Shown: positions 21,581 to 58,378 of the stretch, one piece after another
How the letters are laid out: the number at the start of each line of letters is the position of its first letter
Position numbering within the stretch: the first letter of the stretch is position 1
Assembly (NCBI RefSeq): GCF_037042905.1
Contig: NC_087253.1
Coordinates: 12,567,001-12,631,000 of the forward strand
From: Lytechinus pictus
Lineage: Eukaryota > Echinodermata > Echinoidea > Temnopleuroida > Toxopneustidae
DNA length: 64,000 nt
Direction of reading: 5' to 3'
Made by a program: the position numbers and the translations under genes
Notes under the pieces: generated by a model
Databases searched by the model: none
What the model was told of the DNA's origin: nothing
The model's input: only the letters and a program-made list of their open reading frames with translations

Positions 21581-21762
21581 GTGGGTGTTTCATAAAGCTG
21601 TCCGTAAGTTAAGAGCGACTTTAAGAACGACTGATGAACCTTTCTTACGCTCTAAATAATCACAAATGAACATTAATAGTCAATATCATTTACCACAAGA
21701 AAGGATCACCAGTCGTTCTTAAAGTCACTCTTAACTTACGATCAGCTTCATGAAATGGCCCC
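21581..21762. mobile_element. Palindromic element, family B copy 1
   Basis: GGGTGTTTCATAAAGCTG and TCAGCTTCATGAAATGGCCC are inverted ends. GTAAGTTAAGAGCGACTTTA pairs with TAAAGTCACTCTTAACTTAC. A second copy is at 54041-54212. Confidence 0.78.
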
Positions 21763-21789
21763 TGGTTCATTGCATAACACACTGGAAGT

Positions 21790-22315
21790 GCTTTTATTCT
21801 TCTTTGGAAGCCCAAAGTTATGACATGTTAAAGTTTTGCTTAATTTCACAAAACAGTTATATGCACATCATGGTCAGTATGCAAATGAGGAGATTGGTGA
21901 CAAAAAGTCATCATCCACTCACTGTTTCTTTTGTATTTTGTTATATGAAATATAAAATATTCTGATTTTCTCCTCATTGTCAAGTGAAACAATGATTAAT
22001 TCCTTGGAATTGGCATTGTTTAATACTATATGGTTCTGTCATGTTGGTCCCTATTGTCAAAGTTGTCAAAATGAAATTGTATAAATTCAAATGATAAAAA
22101 ACAAAAGAAATTGTGAGTGAGGGACATCATCGATTGTCTCATTGCATATCACTGAGTTGTGCATATTACTGTCTTGTGAAAAATATGCGAAACTTTGAAA
22201 TGTCATAACTTTCTTATTTTACATCCGATTTTGATGAAATTTTCAGCGTTATGCTAGTTTGATTTTTCTCTATTAATTCAAATCAACATTTTCCTGAGGT
22301 GGACTTGACGTTTAT
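21790..22315. mobile_element. Family A copy 3, left end missing
   Basis: The body matches the family from AAGTTATGACATGTTAAAG to the right end GGTGGACTTGACGTTTA. The left ~70 bases are lost, apparently next to the family B element. Confidence 0.82.
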
Positions 22316-23356
22316 CAATTACAACGACTCTTTGCTTTGGTTATAAACTCAGACACCAATGATAATATAATATTTCGCTATGAACTTTTGAATTTTGGGC
22401 GCATTATACTGTTAGTATTTATAAAAAGTGGATTTAACTGAATTGGTTTTCGCAATGATCTAGAACTTTGTTTACAACCACTTTCTGTTCTTCAGAATTG
22501 GAGTGTGTCAAAAAAATACGGCCACAACTAGAATTATTTGTTTTGTGTACTCTTTTCAAAAACAGTAATGTTAAAACTACACCGCCAGTGTTTAACTCTA
22601 AAAGGACTGGGCTATTTGAGATGTATTAGGACGGGGGGCATGATGCCCCCCCCCCCCTTCTGATCTCTTCCGCCGTTCGTGCGATCGCCCCGAAATTTGG
22701 CACGCACACCCTTTACCACATAAACTACAAGCCAGTATAAAAAAAAATCTGAAAATAATTATTTTATATATTATTATGAATAATAATGTAAATTTATTCA
22801 TGAAAAACATTATTTGCATATTTAACTCCCAATTTCACTTAAATTTTTCTTCTTTTTTCCCCCTGATGTCATCTTTGTAATCTAATTTAAAGGTTTCAAC
22901 AAAAAGAAATTTCGAAAGCCAATTTTTTCCTTATGTATTTCGTTTTTCGAATTTCTTATGTATTTCTTTGTTTTTCCAGCTTTTGTTTTTCATTGTTTTT
23001 TCAATGGAAATTATTACAGACCATTTAACAACTAAATTAAACCCTAAACTAATTAAGCAGACCAATTAGAACACAACAATATAATAATGAACCTTTTTCG
23101 GCATGAAATTGTCTCGTAAACAGACACGTGGCGTCGCGATGCTAGACCCGTATGTCGCGAATTTGGTTTCAAAAGTTGCACGAAAAAAAGTCATAAAATT
23201 TTGCGGCGCTATCTTTTTGCGTTTCGGAAATATTGCGCAAAGCTTTGAGGGGGGGGGGGGGCATCATGGCAACTTCCTAATCACTTTTGGGTATATCCAC
23301 ATGAAAGAGTAAATCCAGATATAATGATCCCAGACTCGGTGAAACTGTTCGCTTCA
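22316..23356. other. Unassigned stretch with G/C runs
   Basis: No gene is recognised. GCATGATGCCCC at about 22637 and a G-run with GCATCATGGC at about 23264 suggest the ends of another short element, but I could not establish it. Confidence 0.4.
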
Positions 23357-24104
23357 TTAGAAGTTTAAAATCGCTCCATTGCCCGATCTCCATTTTCCAG
23401 CAAAGAACCTGAGTTTTGTACCCTGGTCATAGAGTTCCTTTACTTCTTTCCTCCACTTTCTCTTCTCTCACATGTCAATAGCTGTCAGATCATCTGTGGT
23501 GAACACCTGAAGACCTTCCAGGGCTTGTCTACTTTCATTCAGGATTCTTAGTTTGTCTCGATATGAAAGCATCTTCATAAGCACATGTGGTGGCTTATCA
23601 TTCACTGGTTTGCAATCTCTGTGGGCCCGCTCGATGTTTATCTCTCCAACCCAGTTGAACTCTTCTCTCAGTAGCATCTTAACCTTTTCAACACAGTTTT
23701 CATTTGGAGACCTTTCCATTCCAACTATTCTCAAATCATTCCTCCTCGAGAAACGTTTTTGCTTGTTGATACTTTCACGTTGTTTCCCGACTTCAACTTG
23801 AAGTAAACCCATCTTGGATTTCATCTCCTCTACTTTCTGTTCCAATTTGTCTTTAGCTGTTTCTAGTTCTGCTATTCTCCATAGAGTTGAATTCAGTTGA
23901 GGCTGCGAGCTTAATTTCTAACTGCTTCTGACCTCCAACCAAAGTTTCAAAAGTTTTACGAACGTATAATTCAAAATCATCATGCAAACTATCGCGAGCC
24001 TCGTCCCCCGAAGATACCGGGCTAGCTGCTGCTGCTTCGGTCCCATAGGGATAGGGAATGGTCGAGCTCGGACAGAAAGGCGTGTCCGTTCTCCACATTG
24101 CCAT
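23357..24104 (-). pseudogene. L1-type ORF1 protein remnant
   Basis: Minus-strand reading starts at a true ATG (24102-24104). It gives a Ser-rich N-terminus, a coiled-coil-like segment (EQKVEEMKSKMGLLQVEV), then RRNDLRIVGMER with a following INIERAHR block. This is the RRM and C-terminal part typical of L1-type ORF1 RNA-binding proteins. A frameshift near 23860 separates the N-terminal part from the rest. A TGA near 23472 interrupts the C-terminus, which otherwise continues in frame with LYDQGTKLRFFAGKWR to a stop at 23357. No matching ORF2 lies downstream. The protein would coat LINE RNA; this copy is dead. Confidence 0.75.
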
Positions 24105-24168
24105 TGGTCGCGAAAAGTGCTCGATGTTTTAATTGAAGCATAACGTTATAGGAATTTTCCTCACCTCT

Positions 24169-24325
24169 GGGGAGCGTTTCATGAAACTTGTCGGACGTTT
24201 TATCCGACAAGTCTTATTTTATCCGACAGTTACCATAGTAACAGTGCTTCTCAACCAATCAGAATCCAGGAAAGTTGTCAGATCTGACAACTTGTCGGAC
24301 GAAAATATTAATGAAACGCCCCCCC
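24169..24325. mobile_element. Palindromic element, GGGGCGTTTCATGAAAC type
   Basis: GGGGAGCGTTTCATGAAACT and TAATGAAACGCCCCC are the ends. CTTGTCGGACGTTTTATCC pairs with CAACTTGTCGGACGAAAATA and nearby copies. The total is about 157 bp with no ORF. Confidence 0.72.
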
Positions 24326-24390
24326 TGGTCTACCACATGTCTACAAATGGTTTCTCGCCTCAATGACGGGCGGCTCATCCCGCCTATTCC

Positions 24391-24430
24391 CATATATATA
24401 TATATATATATATATATTGTATATATATAC

Positions 24431-24494
<64 letters not shown>
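24391..24494. repeat. TA microsatellite, left block
   Basis: Nearly pure TA dinucleotides with a few TGTA/ATACAT interruptions. Confidence 0.97.
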
Positions 24495-24497
<3 letters not shown>

Positions 24498-24590
24498 GGT
24501 AGGCGTAGCTTCAAATCAAGGTTCCCCAGAGCAATCTGCCCTTTCGGAAAAAGCTCTGGGGAACCTTGATTTGAAGCTACGCCTACCATT
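24495..24590. repeat. 96-nt perfect hairpin between TA microsatellites
   Basis: The arms are 38 bases each (24495-24532 and 24553-24590) and perfectly complementary. The left arm starts AATGGTAGGCGTAGCTTC and ends CCCCAGAGC. The loop is the 20 bases at 24533-24552. It is followed by ~70 bases of ordinary sequence and another TA block. The perfect arms suggest a young insertion or constant correction between arms. Confidence 0.95.
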
Positions 24591-24660
24591 GTTCTCTTCA
24601 TTCACAACATATTTAATTACAAAGAGTTGCGAAAGCTGGTGTACATGTATAATGTCTCAC

Positions 24661-24796
24661 ATTTATATATATTATATATATATCTATATATATATATATC
24701 TATATATATATATATCTATATATATATATATCTATATATATATATATATATATATATATCTATATATACATATATATGTATATATATATATATATT
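24661..24796. repeat. TA microsatellite, right block
   Basis: TA dinucleotides with periodic TC interruptions (TATATATC every 10-16 bases). Confidence 0.97.
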
Positions 24797-25180
24797 AATG
24801 AGGCAAAGTGGTAGTGCATTGTACTTAGTTCCAACAGTTTATTTTGAATTCCAATTTTTTTTCTTCTTCAGGGATACAATAAATCTCACAGTGACAAGAA
24901 CTTAAATAATAACATTCATGATTGTGGTAGTCATGGAACCGCGCACAAAACAGCATCACCATCATAATAATTAAAAAAAAAGCATATTGGAGGCGCAGGC
25001 TGTAAAAATTATCGCGTGAGGATATCATTGTTATGTCACAATCACTTATTAGACGCCACCACAATCATGAAAATGCAATAATAGAATGGATAAAGGCTTA
25101 TATATCAAGAAAATAAATTACGATAAAAGGAGGTGACAATGACCTCCCAAATCACTCTATCTTGAAACCAACTGTTAATA
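24797..25180 (-). mobile_element. TA-bounded ~384-bp repeat, copy 1
   Basis: This is the reverse complement of 37750-38133. It starts next to a TA microsatellite with AATGAGGCAAAGTGG and ends near AACCAACTGTTAATA. Relative to the + copy it lacks the ~20-base stem that follows CTGAAGAAG. See the + copy for a possible ribozyme-like core. Confidence 0.8.
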
Positions 25181-25497
25181 TGTATGGAGTAGAGTAGAGC
25201 AATAATAATAAACCTATGAGAAATTCTTGAAATTATTTATAAAAATTGTATTTGTCCAGCCAAGACAGATCCTTGTTTAGGCCATACTGCATATTCAGAC
25301 TACTTTCCGTAAGTGAAGGGTTTGCACAGCAGAATATACTAAATCCGGGGGTCATTTGGTATGCAGCTCCCAGGAACATATGTATCAAGCGCTATATAAA
25401 TGTTATCAACACTAATCATGCTAATTCCCGGGTTGTAGCAACTGTTTCCCCTTTCATACCTCTCTTAACGACACCACAATTTTCTTTAATTTCCCAG
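25181..25497 (+). promoter_or_regulatory. Region upstream of the GT7 ATG, with splice acceptor
   Basis: The sequence just before the start exon reads TTTCTTTAATTTCCCAG (AG at 25496-25497). This is a good pyrimidine tract and acceptor only 11 bases before the ATG. The exon with the start codon is therefore probably preceded by an untranslated exon further upstream. I cannot identify that exon or the promoter. Confidence 0.5.
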
Positions 25498-25508
25498 AAT
25501 CCTTTAGA

Positions 25509-51306
<25,798 letters not shown>

Positions 51307-51327
51307 CATATTAAACTATTATACTAT

Positions 51328-51960
51328 GAGTGTTGTACACCTTAAGGGTGTTAATATCAGTGCCTTGGGCTTTCATGCATGATGAATGATGTAGAAGAAT
51401 ACACTTTTGTACACTTTAAAAGCTATGGTGTTAACCTCAGTGTCTTGGGCTTTCATGAATGGGGAATGGATGAGAAGAACAACACATTCGTGCACTTCAA
51501 AAGTCATGGTGTTAACATCAGTGTCTTGCGCTTTCCTCTATAGTGAGTGAATGTAAAGGATCTGTACACTTCAAAAGCCACGGTGTTTACCTCGGTGTCT
51601 TGTCTTTGGCTTTCCTGAATAGTGAATGACTGTACAGGGCTATAACAGCTTTGTTCACTTCAAAAGTCATAATGTTAACATCAGTTCCTTGGGCTTTCCT
51701 GCAATAGTGAATGGATGTGGAGGACGATAATACCTGTGTACACTTGATCAAAAGCTTTCGGGTTAACGTCAAGATGACATCTACACTTCAAAAGTCACGG
51801 TTAACACCGGCTAAAACCGGTGTCTAATTAGCCATTCATTAATGGTGAATGGATGTATAATGACGGACAATAACATCTTTACTATTAAAGTGTGATGTAT
51901 AGTTCAATAACCGTACAGGGTGTTAGCATCGAGTGTCATGGTCTTTCATGGATAATAAAT
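51328..51960. repeat. ~90-bp tandem repeat next to the GT7 stop codon
   Basis: About six to seven diverged units share CACTTCAAAAGTCATGGTGT, TTAACATCAGTGTCTTGGGC and TTTCATGAATAGTGAATGG. It starts about 20 bases after the stop codon and ends at an AATAAA, so it may make up most of the 3' UTR. Confidence 0.85.
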
Positions 51961-52057
51961 GACTCTCCGTTGACACTTGATTATTGGAAAGTGCTTGTAA
52001 TATTGATTTATTCATGGGACCAGCCAATTATGCTGCCCCAGCGACATACATTCCTGA

Positions 52058-52696
52058 TTAAAAGAGAAGTCCAAACTCAACAAAAATTGATTTGAATAAA
52101 AAGGAAAAGTCAAACAAGCATAACACTGGAGATTTCATCAAAATTGGATGTAAAATAAGAAAGTTATGGCATTTTAAATTTTCGCTTAAGTTCACAAAAC
52201 ATTTATATTAAGCTACTGGTCGTATTGAAATGAGGAGACTGGTGGCATCACTTTCTCACTATGTATGTCGTATGTTATTACATGAAATATGTAATATTTC
52301 TGTTTCCTCATTGTAAAGCGAAACAAAGTTCTATTCCTTCGTGAACGTATGGAATTATTATCGTTTTGACATTTTGTGGTTCAGTGAAATTTCCCCTTAC
52401 TGTCAAATATGTAAAAAAGTTAGGTATTGTAATATTCAAATTAAAAAGAAAGAATAAATAAATAGTGAAGGACATCATTGACTCGTTTCATTATCACTGA
52501 GTTATTTGTTCATATAAGTGTTTTGTGAAAAATGAGCGAAACATTAATATGTCATAACCTATTTATTTTACATCCCATTTTGATTAAATCTGCATAACTT
52601 ATTTATTTTACTTCCCATTTTGATTAAATCTGCACCGTTAATCTTGTTTGATTTTCCTTCAAATCAACATCATTCTTGGATGGACTTGACCTTTAA
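52058..52696. mobile_element. Family A copy 6
   Basis: 639 bp, more diverged than the others: TTAAAAGAGAAGTCCAAACT on the left, GGATGGACTTGACCTTTAA on the right. A local duplication of TTATTTTACWTCCCATTTTG-like sequence lies near 52560-52630. Confidence 0.85.
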
Positions 52697-52854
52697 GCTT
52701 GTTAGGGTACATGTTTGGGCCAGTGAAAGTGAAATAATGACAAATACATGTAACCACATTCCACTCTGGGTGTTTGGAAACACCTTGTACACTAAAAACT
52801 CAGCGCTGTAAAAACCAGTTCACCGGCAGAGTAAAAACGCTGTTTAAGATTTTA

Positions 52855-53015
52855 TAGAACGCTGTTTACTATATGAACCTTACAGTATTTGTTTAACCGT
52901 TTAAACAATCATGTTTAATTTATTGAAAATTAAACTTTGTTGCTTAATATTTAAACAGTTGTTTAAACTGTTTAAACAATTACTGTAAGGTTCATATAGT
53001 AAACAGCGTTGCATA
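52855..53015. mobile_element. Palindromic TTTAAAC element, copy 2
   Basis: AACGCTGTTTACTATATGAA on the left pairs with ATATAGTAAACAGCGTT on the right. ACCTTACAGTA and TACTGTAAGGT pair inside. Confidence 0.8.
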
Positions 53016-53029
53016 ATTTTTTTACTGTG

Positions 53030-53215
53030 GGTGCAATACCCGATTCTCAGTATTGTTCGAATTAGAAAACTCGGTGGTGTTAAAACCAGATTCAGCTGGT
53101 GTTTCACACTGAAAGCTCAGTGGTGTAGAGTTCACCGGTGTTTTAGCCTGAAAACTCAGTATTGTTCAAGTCAGATCACCGGTGTTTTACACTGAAAACT
53201 CAGTGGTGATAAACC
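53030..53215. repeat. ~45-bp tandem repeat (CTGAAAACTCAGTGGTG)
   Basis: About four units combine an ACTGAAAACTCAGTGGTG-like block with a CACCGGTGTTTTA-like block. A partial unit also lies before the palindrome at 52795-52830. Confidence 0.7.
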
Positions 53216-53472
53216 AGGGACCCGTCTTACAAAGTGTTGCAACTATGGAAAGCCAGCAAAGTCAACATATAAAATGCATGTTTGTTCATAAAAATCTCTA
53301 GATATAAATATATATCCATCAATTCATTGATTTCTTGACAATTTGGTGTGTTCTCATTTGTTTACTATATTAGGACATTTTGCAAAGTTTCTGTTGGAAA
53401 AATAAGACACGGATGGATTTCCATAGAGTTACGATTGATTGGATCAATGGTAACTCTTTGTAAGATGGGGTC
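53216..53472. mobile_element. Palindromic element, CCCGTCTTACAAAG type, copy 1
   Basis: GGGACCCGTCTTACAAAG and CTTTGTAAGATGGGGTCC are the ends. Inside is TTTCTTGACAATTTGGTGTG. A second copy at 54213-54636 is split by a SINE. Confidence 0.78.
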
Positions 53473-53585
53473 CAGATCACCAGTCCTGCAGATCACTGGT
53501 GTTAACATAGGAAAAGACCGAACATTTTACGACACATTTGATGATGGAATCCTCTCTGAACACGAACTGTCAGTCTGAACACATA

Positions 53586-53869
53586 GGCCCGTATTCTGAA
53601 GTCGGGTTTAACTTCGACCATGGTCTAACTCTGTGCTAAAATTATGGGAAGCCAAACGTTTCAAAATTTTGTTTACAGTGAATGCTTCTCATGTTTACTC
53701 TGCTCTTCACTAATTCTTTAATGGTGAAGACAACTGTCATACTTGGGAGTCAAATGAGCTGATACATTGAACCTCTACTGTTATAGATTTACGTAACAAC
53801 TGGCTTTCCATAGTTAAACCACAACTTAAAACCAGAGTTTAATTTAAACCCGACCTCAGAATACGGGCC
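53586..53869. mobile_element. Palindromic element, GGCCCGTATTCTGA type
   Basis: GGCCCGTATTCTGAAGTCGG on the left and TCAGAATACGGGCC on the right, both flanked by TA. GGGTTTAACTTCG and TTTAAACCCGAC are inner complements. Confidence 0.85.
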
Positions 53870-54040
53870 TATAACTTTTACAGTGTACTGAGATGTTGCC
53901 TTCGATATTGAGTTAAGTCGGGCTCCGTTAATTTATTGTTACGCACACAAGCCAACATGATCAAATTTAGTTTTAACAAAGATTTCTTATAAAGTTTAGG
54001 TTATTTCAACCTATTTGCAATATGACATTACAATAAGACC

Positions 54041-54212
54041 TGGGGATCATTTCGTAAAGCTGTTTGTAAGTTCAGTGGGACTTTAAGATTGACCGGTATA
54101 CGTGCTTAACCATCGCTAATGAACATACTACCATTTACCACAAGAAAGTGTCACCAGTCCTTCTTAAAGCCGCTTTTAACTTCCAAACAACGTTATGAAA
54201 CACCCACCAGGG
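54041..54212. mobile_element. Palindromic element, family B copy 2
   Basis: ATTTCGTAAAGCTGTTTGTA on the left, TTATGAAACACCCACCAGG on the right, with TACCACAAGAAAG inside as in copy 1 (21581). Confidence 0.75.
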
Positions 54213-54636
54213 CCCCGTCCTACAAAGAATTGCGATTGATCCAAACAACCACAACTATGGACGGCCAGCAACATCAACATCTAAATTTTTATTTTTATTT
54301 TTTGCTAAATATGAATGCATATTCATAAATTGTTTTCTTGACAATTTGGTGTGTCTGCCTTTGATTAAAGTGGGCATTTTGTAAATTTCCTGTTACAAAA
54401 TAATGAATGATATAGGATTTGTATAGCGCACGTATCCACCATGCTAGCTAGGTGCTCAAGGCGCTCCTATATTACCCCGGCTTTAAGCTAGTATACCGAT
54501 TACGGTGCGCACAGCTTTTTAAGGAATAACTTCCTGCCGGTACCCATTTACTTTAGACAAAATGATGACACTGATGGATTTCCATAGAGTTACGATTGAT
54601 TGGATCAATCGTAACTCTGTGTAAGATGGGGCCCAA
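54213..54636. mobile_element. Palindromic CCCGTCTTACAAAG element, copy 2, split
   Basis: Starts GGCCCCGTCCTACAAAG and ends TGTAAGATGGGGCCC. A SINE tail (54413-54556) is inserted in the middle. Confidence 0.78.
54413..54556 (-). mobile_element. SINE tail, 5'-truncated, nested
   Basis: Minus-strand copy of the type 1 SINE 3' half (TTTGTATAGCGCACGTATCC to GCCGGTACCCATTTAC on the + strand). It provides the uninterrupted reference for the hAT-split copy at 20757. Confidence 0.82.
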
Positions 54637-54639
54637 AAC

Positions 54640-56379
54640 TAGGCCTACCATTATTTTGCATTCCCTTTATTCTTCTTTATACGGTATTACCATAATAAAT
54701 GATATAAAGCAGTTGAGAGGTGGGCCTTGAATTCAGCAAAACTTTTAATGTCTAAACTTGCAATGATAGAAAAGTACTGGGACCCCTTTGACAAAATTTG
54801 CTTTTAAAAATTCAATAACGGTTTAAAGCTACTGAAATTATTTGATTTGATTGGGTGATATTAAAACTTGATATGGAAGGCACGTATATTAGTACCTTTT
54901 CTTTCAATATATCATATATGTTTTTTATGGGTCTTTTTTTTTATTTAAGAATTATGACATTCTGCGAATTATCGAAATGTCGCGCAATACGTAGTTCTTA
55001 TTGCTTTTGATTCGTTGCATTACAACTCATTTGATTCAGAAATGTTCAGTGCAATCCTAATATGTGTTGAATTTTTACTACGTTTGCCATCTTTCTATTT
55101 TTTGTATAGCCTGCATATTTTTACCGCTTTTTTCCGTCGTGATTGTATACAAGCCTGCTTTCAAATTTTGATTGCGTAAATAGTGTTTGATTGATTGAAT
55201 TTGCCAAATATTGTTGACAACACTGATTCATAGAGCAAAACAACTCGCAGTGTGACGTTATAAAACCGGCTTCCGTGACATTTGACTCAGGTATGGCGTA
55301 AGTGTGTGACGTAACGAAAAAAAATCATGGTCACATTTCTTACGGGAACTGGTCCGTGGAAGTCTTAAGGAATCGCCATCAATTGATTTTATAAGAATTT
55401 GTGAAATAAGAAATGCATATTAATGAAGATTTGGAGAGAATCTATCAGGGAATGAGAGATTTGTTTTCTTTTGCAATTTGTGTGACGTCAGACGGGAGAA
55501 GCTCCCAACTATTTCATGCGATATAACTTCCATAAAATTCAAGTTTTTCTCAGAATTATTAATAAAGTCTAAATACTGATTCAACTAGTGCTTTCAATAC
55601 ATCATCAGACATGCTTGTGAATATAACTATTTTCGGTCATAATGGACCATAAAACTGAATTCTCATTTAGAATTATCTTATAACGTGGCAGCTGTTCGAA
55701 TGTGACGTCACGAAAATTGTATTTCTGTTCATAGACGGATTTTCATGGATCTATAAAGTTTCTTTTATTTTTTTTCTCAATAAAAACAACTTCATTTCAC
55801 AATGGACTTCCTATTATCAAAAAATCGTTGTGTAACACTAAAGATGGTTTTAATAATCTCGATTTCTTTTTTTTCTTCAAAATACTCGAGGAAAGAGGAG
55901 TATCGATTTTAAAGTATTTAATTTCCTCCATTTACTTTTTCTATGTCGTGTTACAAATAAGAATATCATAAATACTATGAAAACAGAACAATTATAAGAA
56001 AATAATTCATGGTGTTTCATTAAAATATGTGTTACTAGGAATGATACTGCCTTATTATTTTGTGTTATCGTTAATATGATACAAATGCATGTAGATGCAG
56101 GACATGTACTTAAGAATATAAGCAATAAACAATTCTTACGCGTATATACTTCTACATCGCATGGTACACAGAGCAACGAACTTTTATTGTGCAACGCATC
56201 TTTACCAAAGAAATTTAGCCACAGTGCAATGCACGTTTATTTTGTGTATAGCTGCTTTAAAGATCACCTACATGCAGTGTATTCACGCAGTGTATCGTGC
56301 GTGTGAATACGTGATGAGTCACAATGTTAAAATGCTCGAATTTTACATAATTATATAAAGTGTGAAGATACGGTTCAAT
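54640..56379. other. Unassigned stretch
   Basis: AT-rich; no gene or clear repeat recognised. ORF 55877-56194 matches nothing I know. Confidence 0.5.
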
Positions 56380-56868
56380 GATTTTTTCACTAAGTCTTTA
56401 TCATTTAAAGTGGGTTTACATTTCATTTTTCATATAATACTCAAGCCTAAGCCATTTCATGTAAATCACAGCTCAGTGTAAAGCAAATATCGTCTTGATG
56501 GCCTCGGATTGTGGGGGAATGGGGTGGGGCGCAATGCACTCTTCGAAGTGTTTTGGGCAAGGAAACAAGTTAGAAAAGGTAAAAGATATCCTCAAATCAA
56601 TTTTACTAGCTAAATTCCACGTGTTCTTCATGATTAAGGTCTACTTTTATTCGCATAACTATTTCAAAGTTCTGCGCAAATCATTTTTCACTAACTTTTC
56701 AAAAGTAAGTGGTGCTCACTCAAGCGGAAATATTTTTCGATAGTTATATCTTCATATGCTTAAATGGATCTGTGCCAATGTTAAAATGTGGAAATATCTT
56801 CAGGATATTACAAATGTATAATTTTACAGGATTTTTTCAAAGTGTAAACTTTTTTTTGATACGCACTG
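56380..56868. mobile_element. Tc1/mariner-like element, copy 2, left end missing
   Basis: Matches 40484-41025 closely. The right end TTTTTTGATACGCACTG is intact and followed by TA. It lacks the left ~450 bases and about 50 bases near 56440. No transposase. Confidence 0.78.
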
Positions 56869-57862
56869 TATAGCCAATAAGCCAGTATTCCAAATATTAA
56901 CATCAAAATTTCTATAAATGTAACGGGCATCTGATATTAAATGAAATATGTGGGAAAAGAACAACCTCCATGTTGTGATATGAGCAAGTATTATACTGGG
57001 AACATGAGACATTAAATCAAATAAACTGTACCTTGAAAGGGACATGTGTTTGTGTGTCTTCATTCTGTTTTGTTTATGTTGTCGATGGTGAATGGATATC
57101 ACTGTACGAGTTACATTTTCGATATCAGCGAGATGTATATCATCGATTATTTTGTCAACAACTGAACACGTTGGTACCAGTAATGCGAGAGCAATGGAGA
57201 CAACCTGCGTGGCAATACAGGGAATCGAACCCTAGGACCTCCATGGTGTAGTGAAGTGTCTTAGAACACTCGGCCACGGCACCTCGCCTAATGATGGTGT
57301 TAATCCGAGAATTGGACCATTATTTATGCTCACCGATCAAGCAGATACACAAGGCACCCTCACACACACTGTACGCACACCCTCACAGAACGACACATCC
57401 CACGCCATTGGAATAATATTATCACAATAAGCCCATCATTTAATATTTTGGGAGAAGCCCTAAGGTCGGACTCTGATAAATTAGAAAAATAGTCACGCGA
57501 CAGCGACCGAAGTTACCATAGCAACTCCCATTATTTTTTATTCCATGAGCGTGATAAGAAAAAAACGAGTTTGGACATTAAATTGACAAATGAGCTTAAT
57601 ATGTTATATACACAGATGTAATTAGTTGTGTTTCCATGGGCACCGACTGGATCCGATTTTGCATTAAATTATTTTTTCTCGAATGTACGCCCATAACTGT
57701 CTGTGAAACGTAGGTGACCAACAGAGTTACAGGCGTTTGATATGCAGCTAGGAAGTACCTCAACAATCTTTAATGACTGATATGATTGGGAATTCTAGAA
57801 GCATAAGAAACATAAACCCACATTAATATCCACGTAAAATCCATGGAAAAGTCGATTTTGAA
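56869..57862. other. Unassigned stretch with a tRNA-like relic
   Basis: At 57207-57283 (minus strand) there is GGTGCCGTGGCCGAGTGTTC with GGGTTCGATTCCC. It looks like a degenerate tRNA-like sequence related to 30668. The rest shows nothing. Confidence 0.4.
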
Positions 57863-58378
57863 TTAGTCTCGACGATTTCAATTGAATTCTATTCTCCGTC
57901 GTATCGTACTATCGATCCCGTAAGTGTGTAGCGTTGTGGCCCAGCGGATAAGTCTTCGGTCAAAACAGATGGTCGTTGGTTCGAATCCCAACCATGGCGT
58001 AATTTCATTCAGCAGGAAATGGATCCACATTGTTCTGCACTCAACCCGGGTGAGAAAGGGTACCCGGTAGGAAAAAATTCCTTGAATGTTTTAGCGCCTA
58101 GCTAGGCAGCGGCCCAGCCATAGCCGGGGTATATAATAGCAGGGCCCGCTGAAAGAACACTTTTCAGAACTGAAGTGGTTTTCCTGGATAAATTTACCTA
58201 TATCATCATCATTATTATTATTATTATTACCTGCGTACGCCCAAGCTGAGTGAGCGCGCAAATCCGGGTGTTCAGGTTCTCGGATTTGCGCGCTCACTCG
58301 GCTTGGGCTTACGCACGTACGTACGGGATATATAGTACGATACGACGGAGAATAGAATTCAATTGAAATCGTCTAGAA
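57863..58378. mobile_element. Palindromic element split by a SINE, upstream of GT31
   Basis: The arms at about 57867-57911 and 58332-58376 are perfect complements over some 45 bases (left includes CGATTTCAATTGAATTCTAT). A second inverted pair, GCGCGCAAATCC/GGATTTGCGCGCTCACTC, lies at 58235-58320. The SINE at 57928-58222 separates the halves. The right arm ends about 400 bases before the GT31 start codon. Confidence 0.82.
57928..58222 (+). mobile_element. Chimeric SINE: head of type 1, tail of type 2
   Basis: The head and body follow the type 1 SINE: GCGTTGTGGCCCAGCGGATA, the B box GGTTCGAATCCC, CAACCCGGGTGAGAAAGGGT. From about 58139 the tail is GCAGGGCCCGCTGAAAGAAC with ATT repeats, as in the copies at 11436 and 11690. 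Confidence 0.78.
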
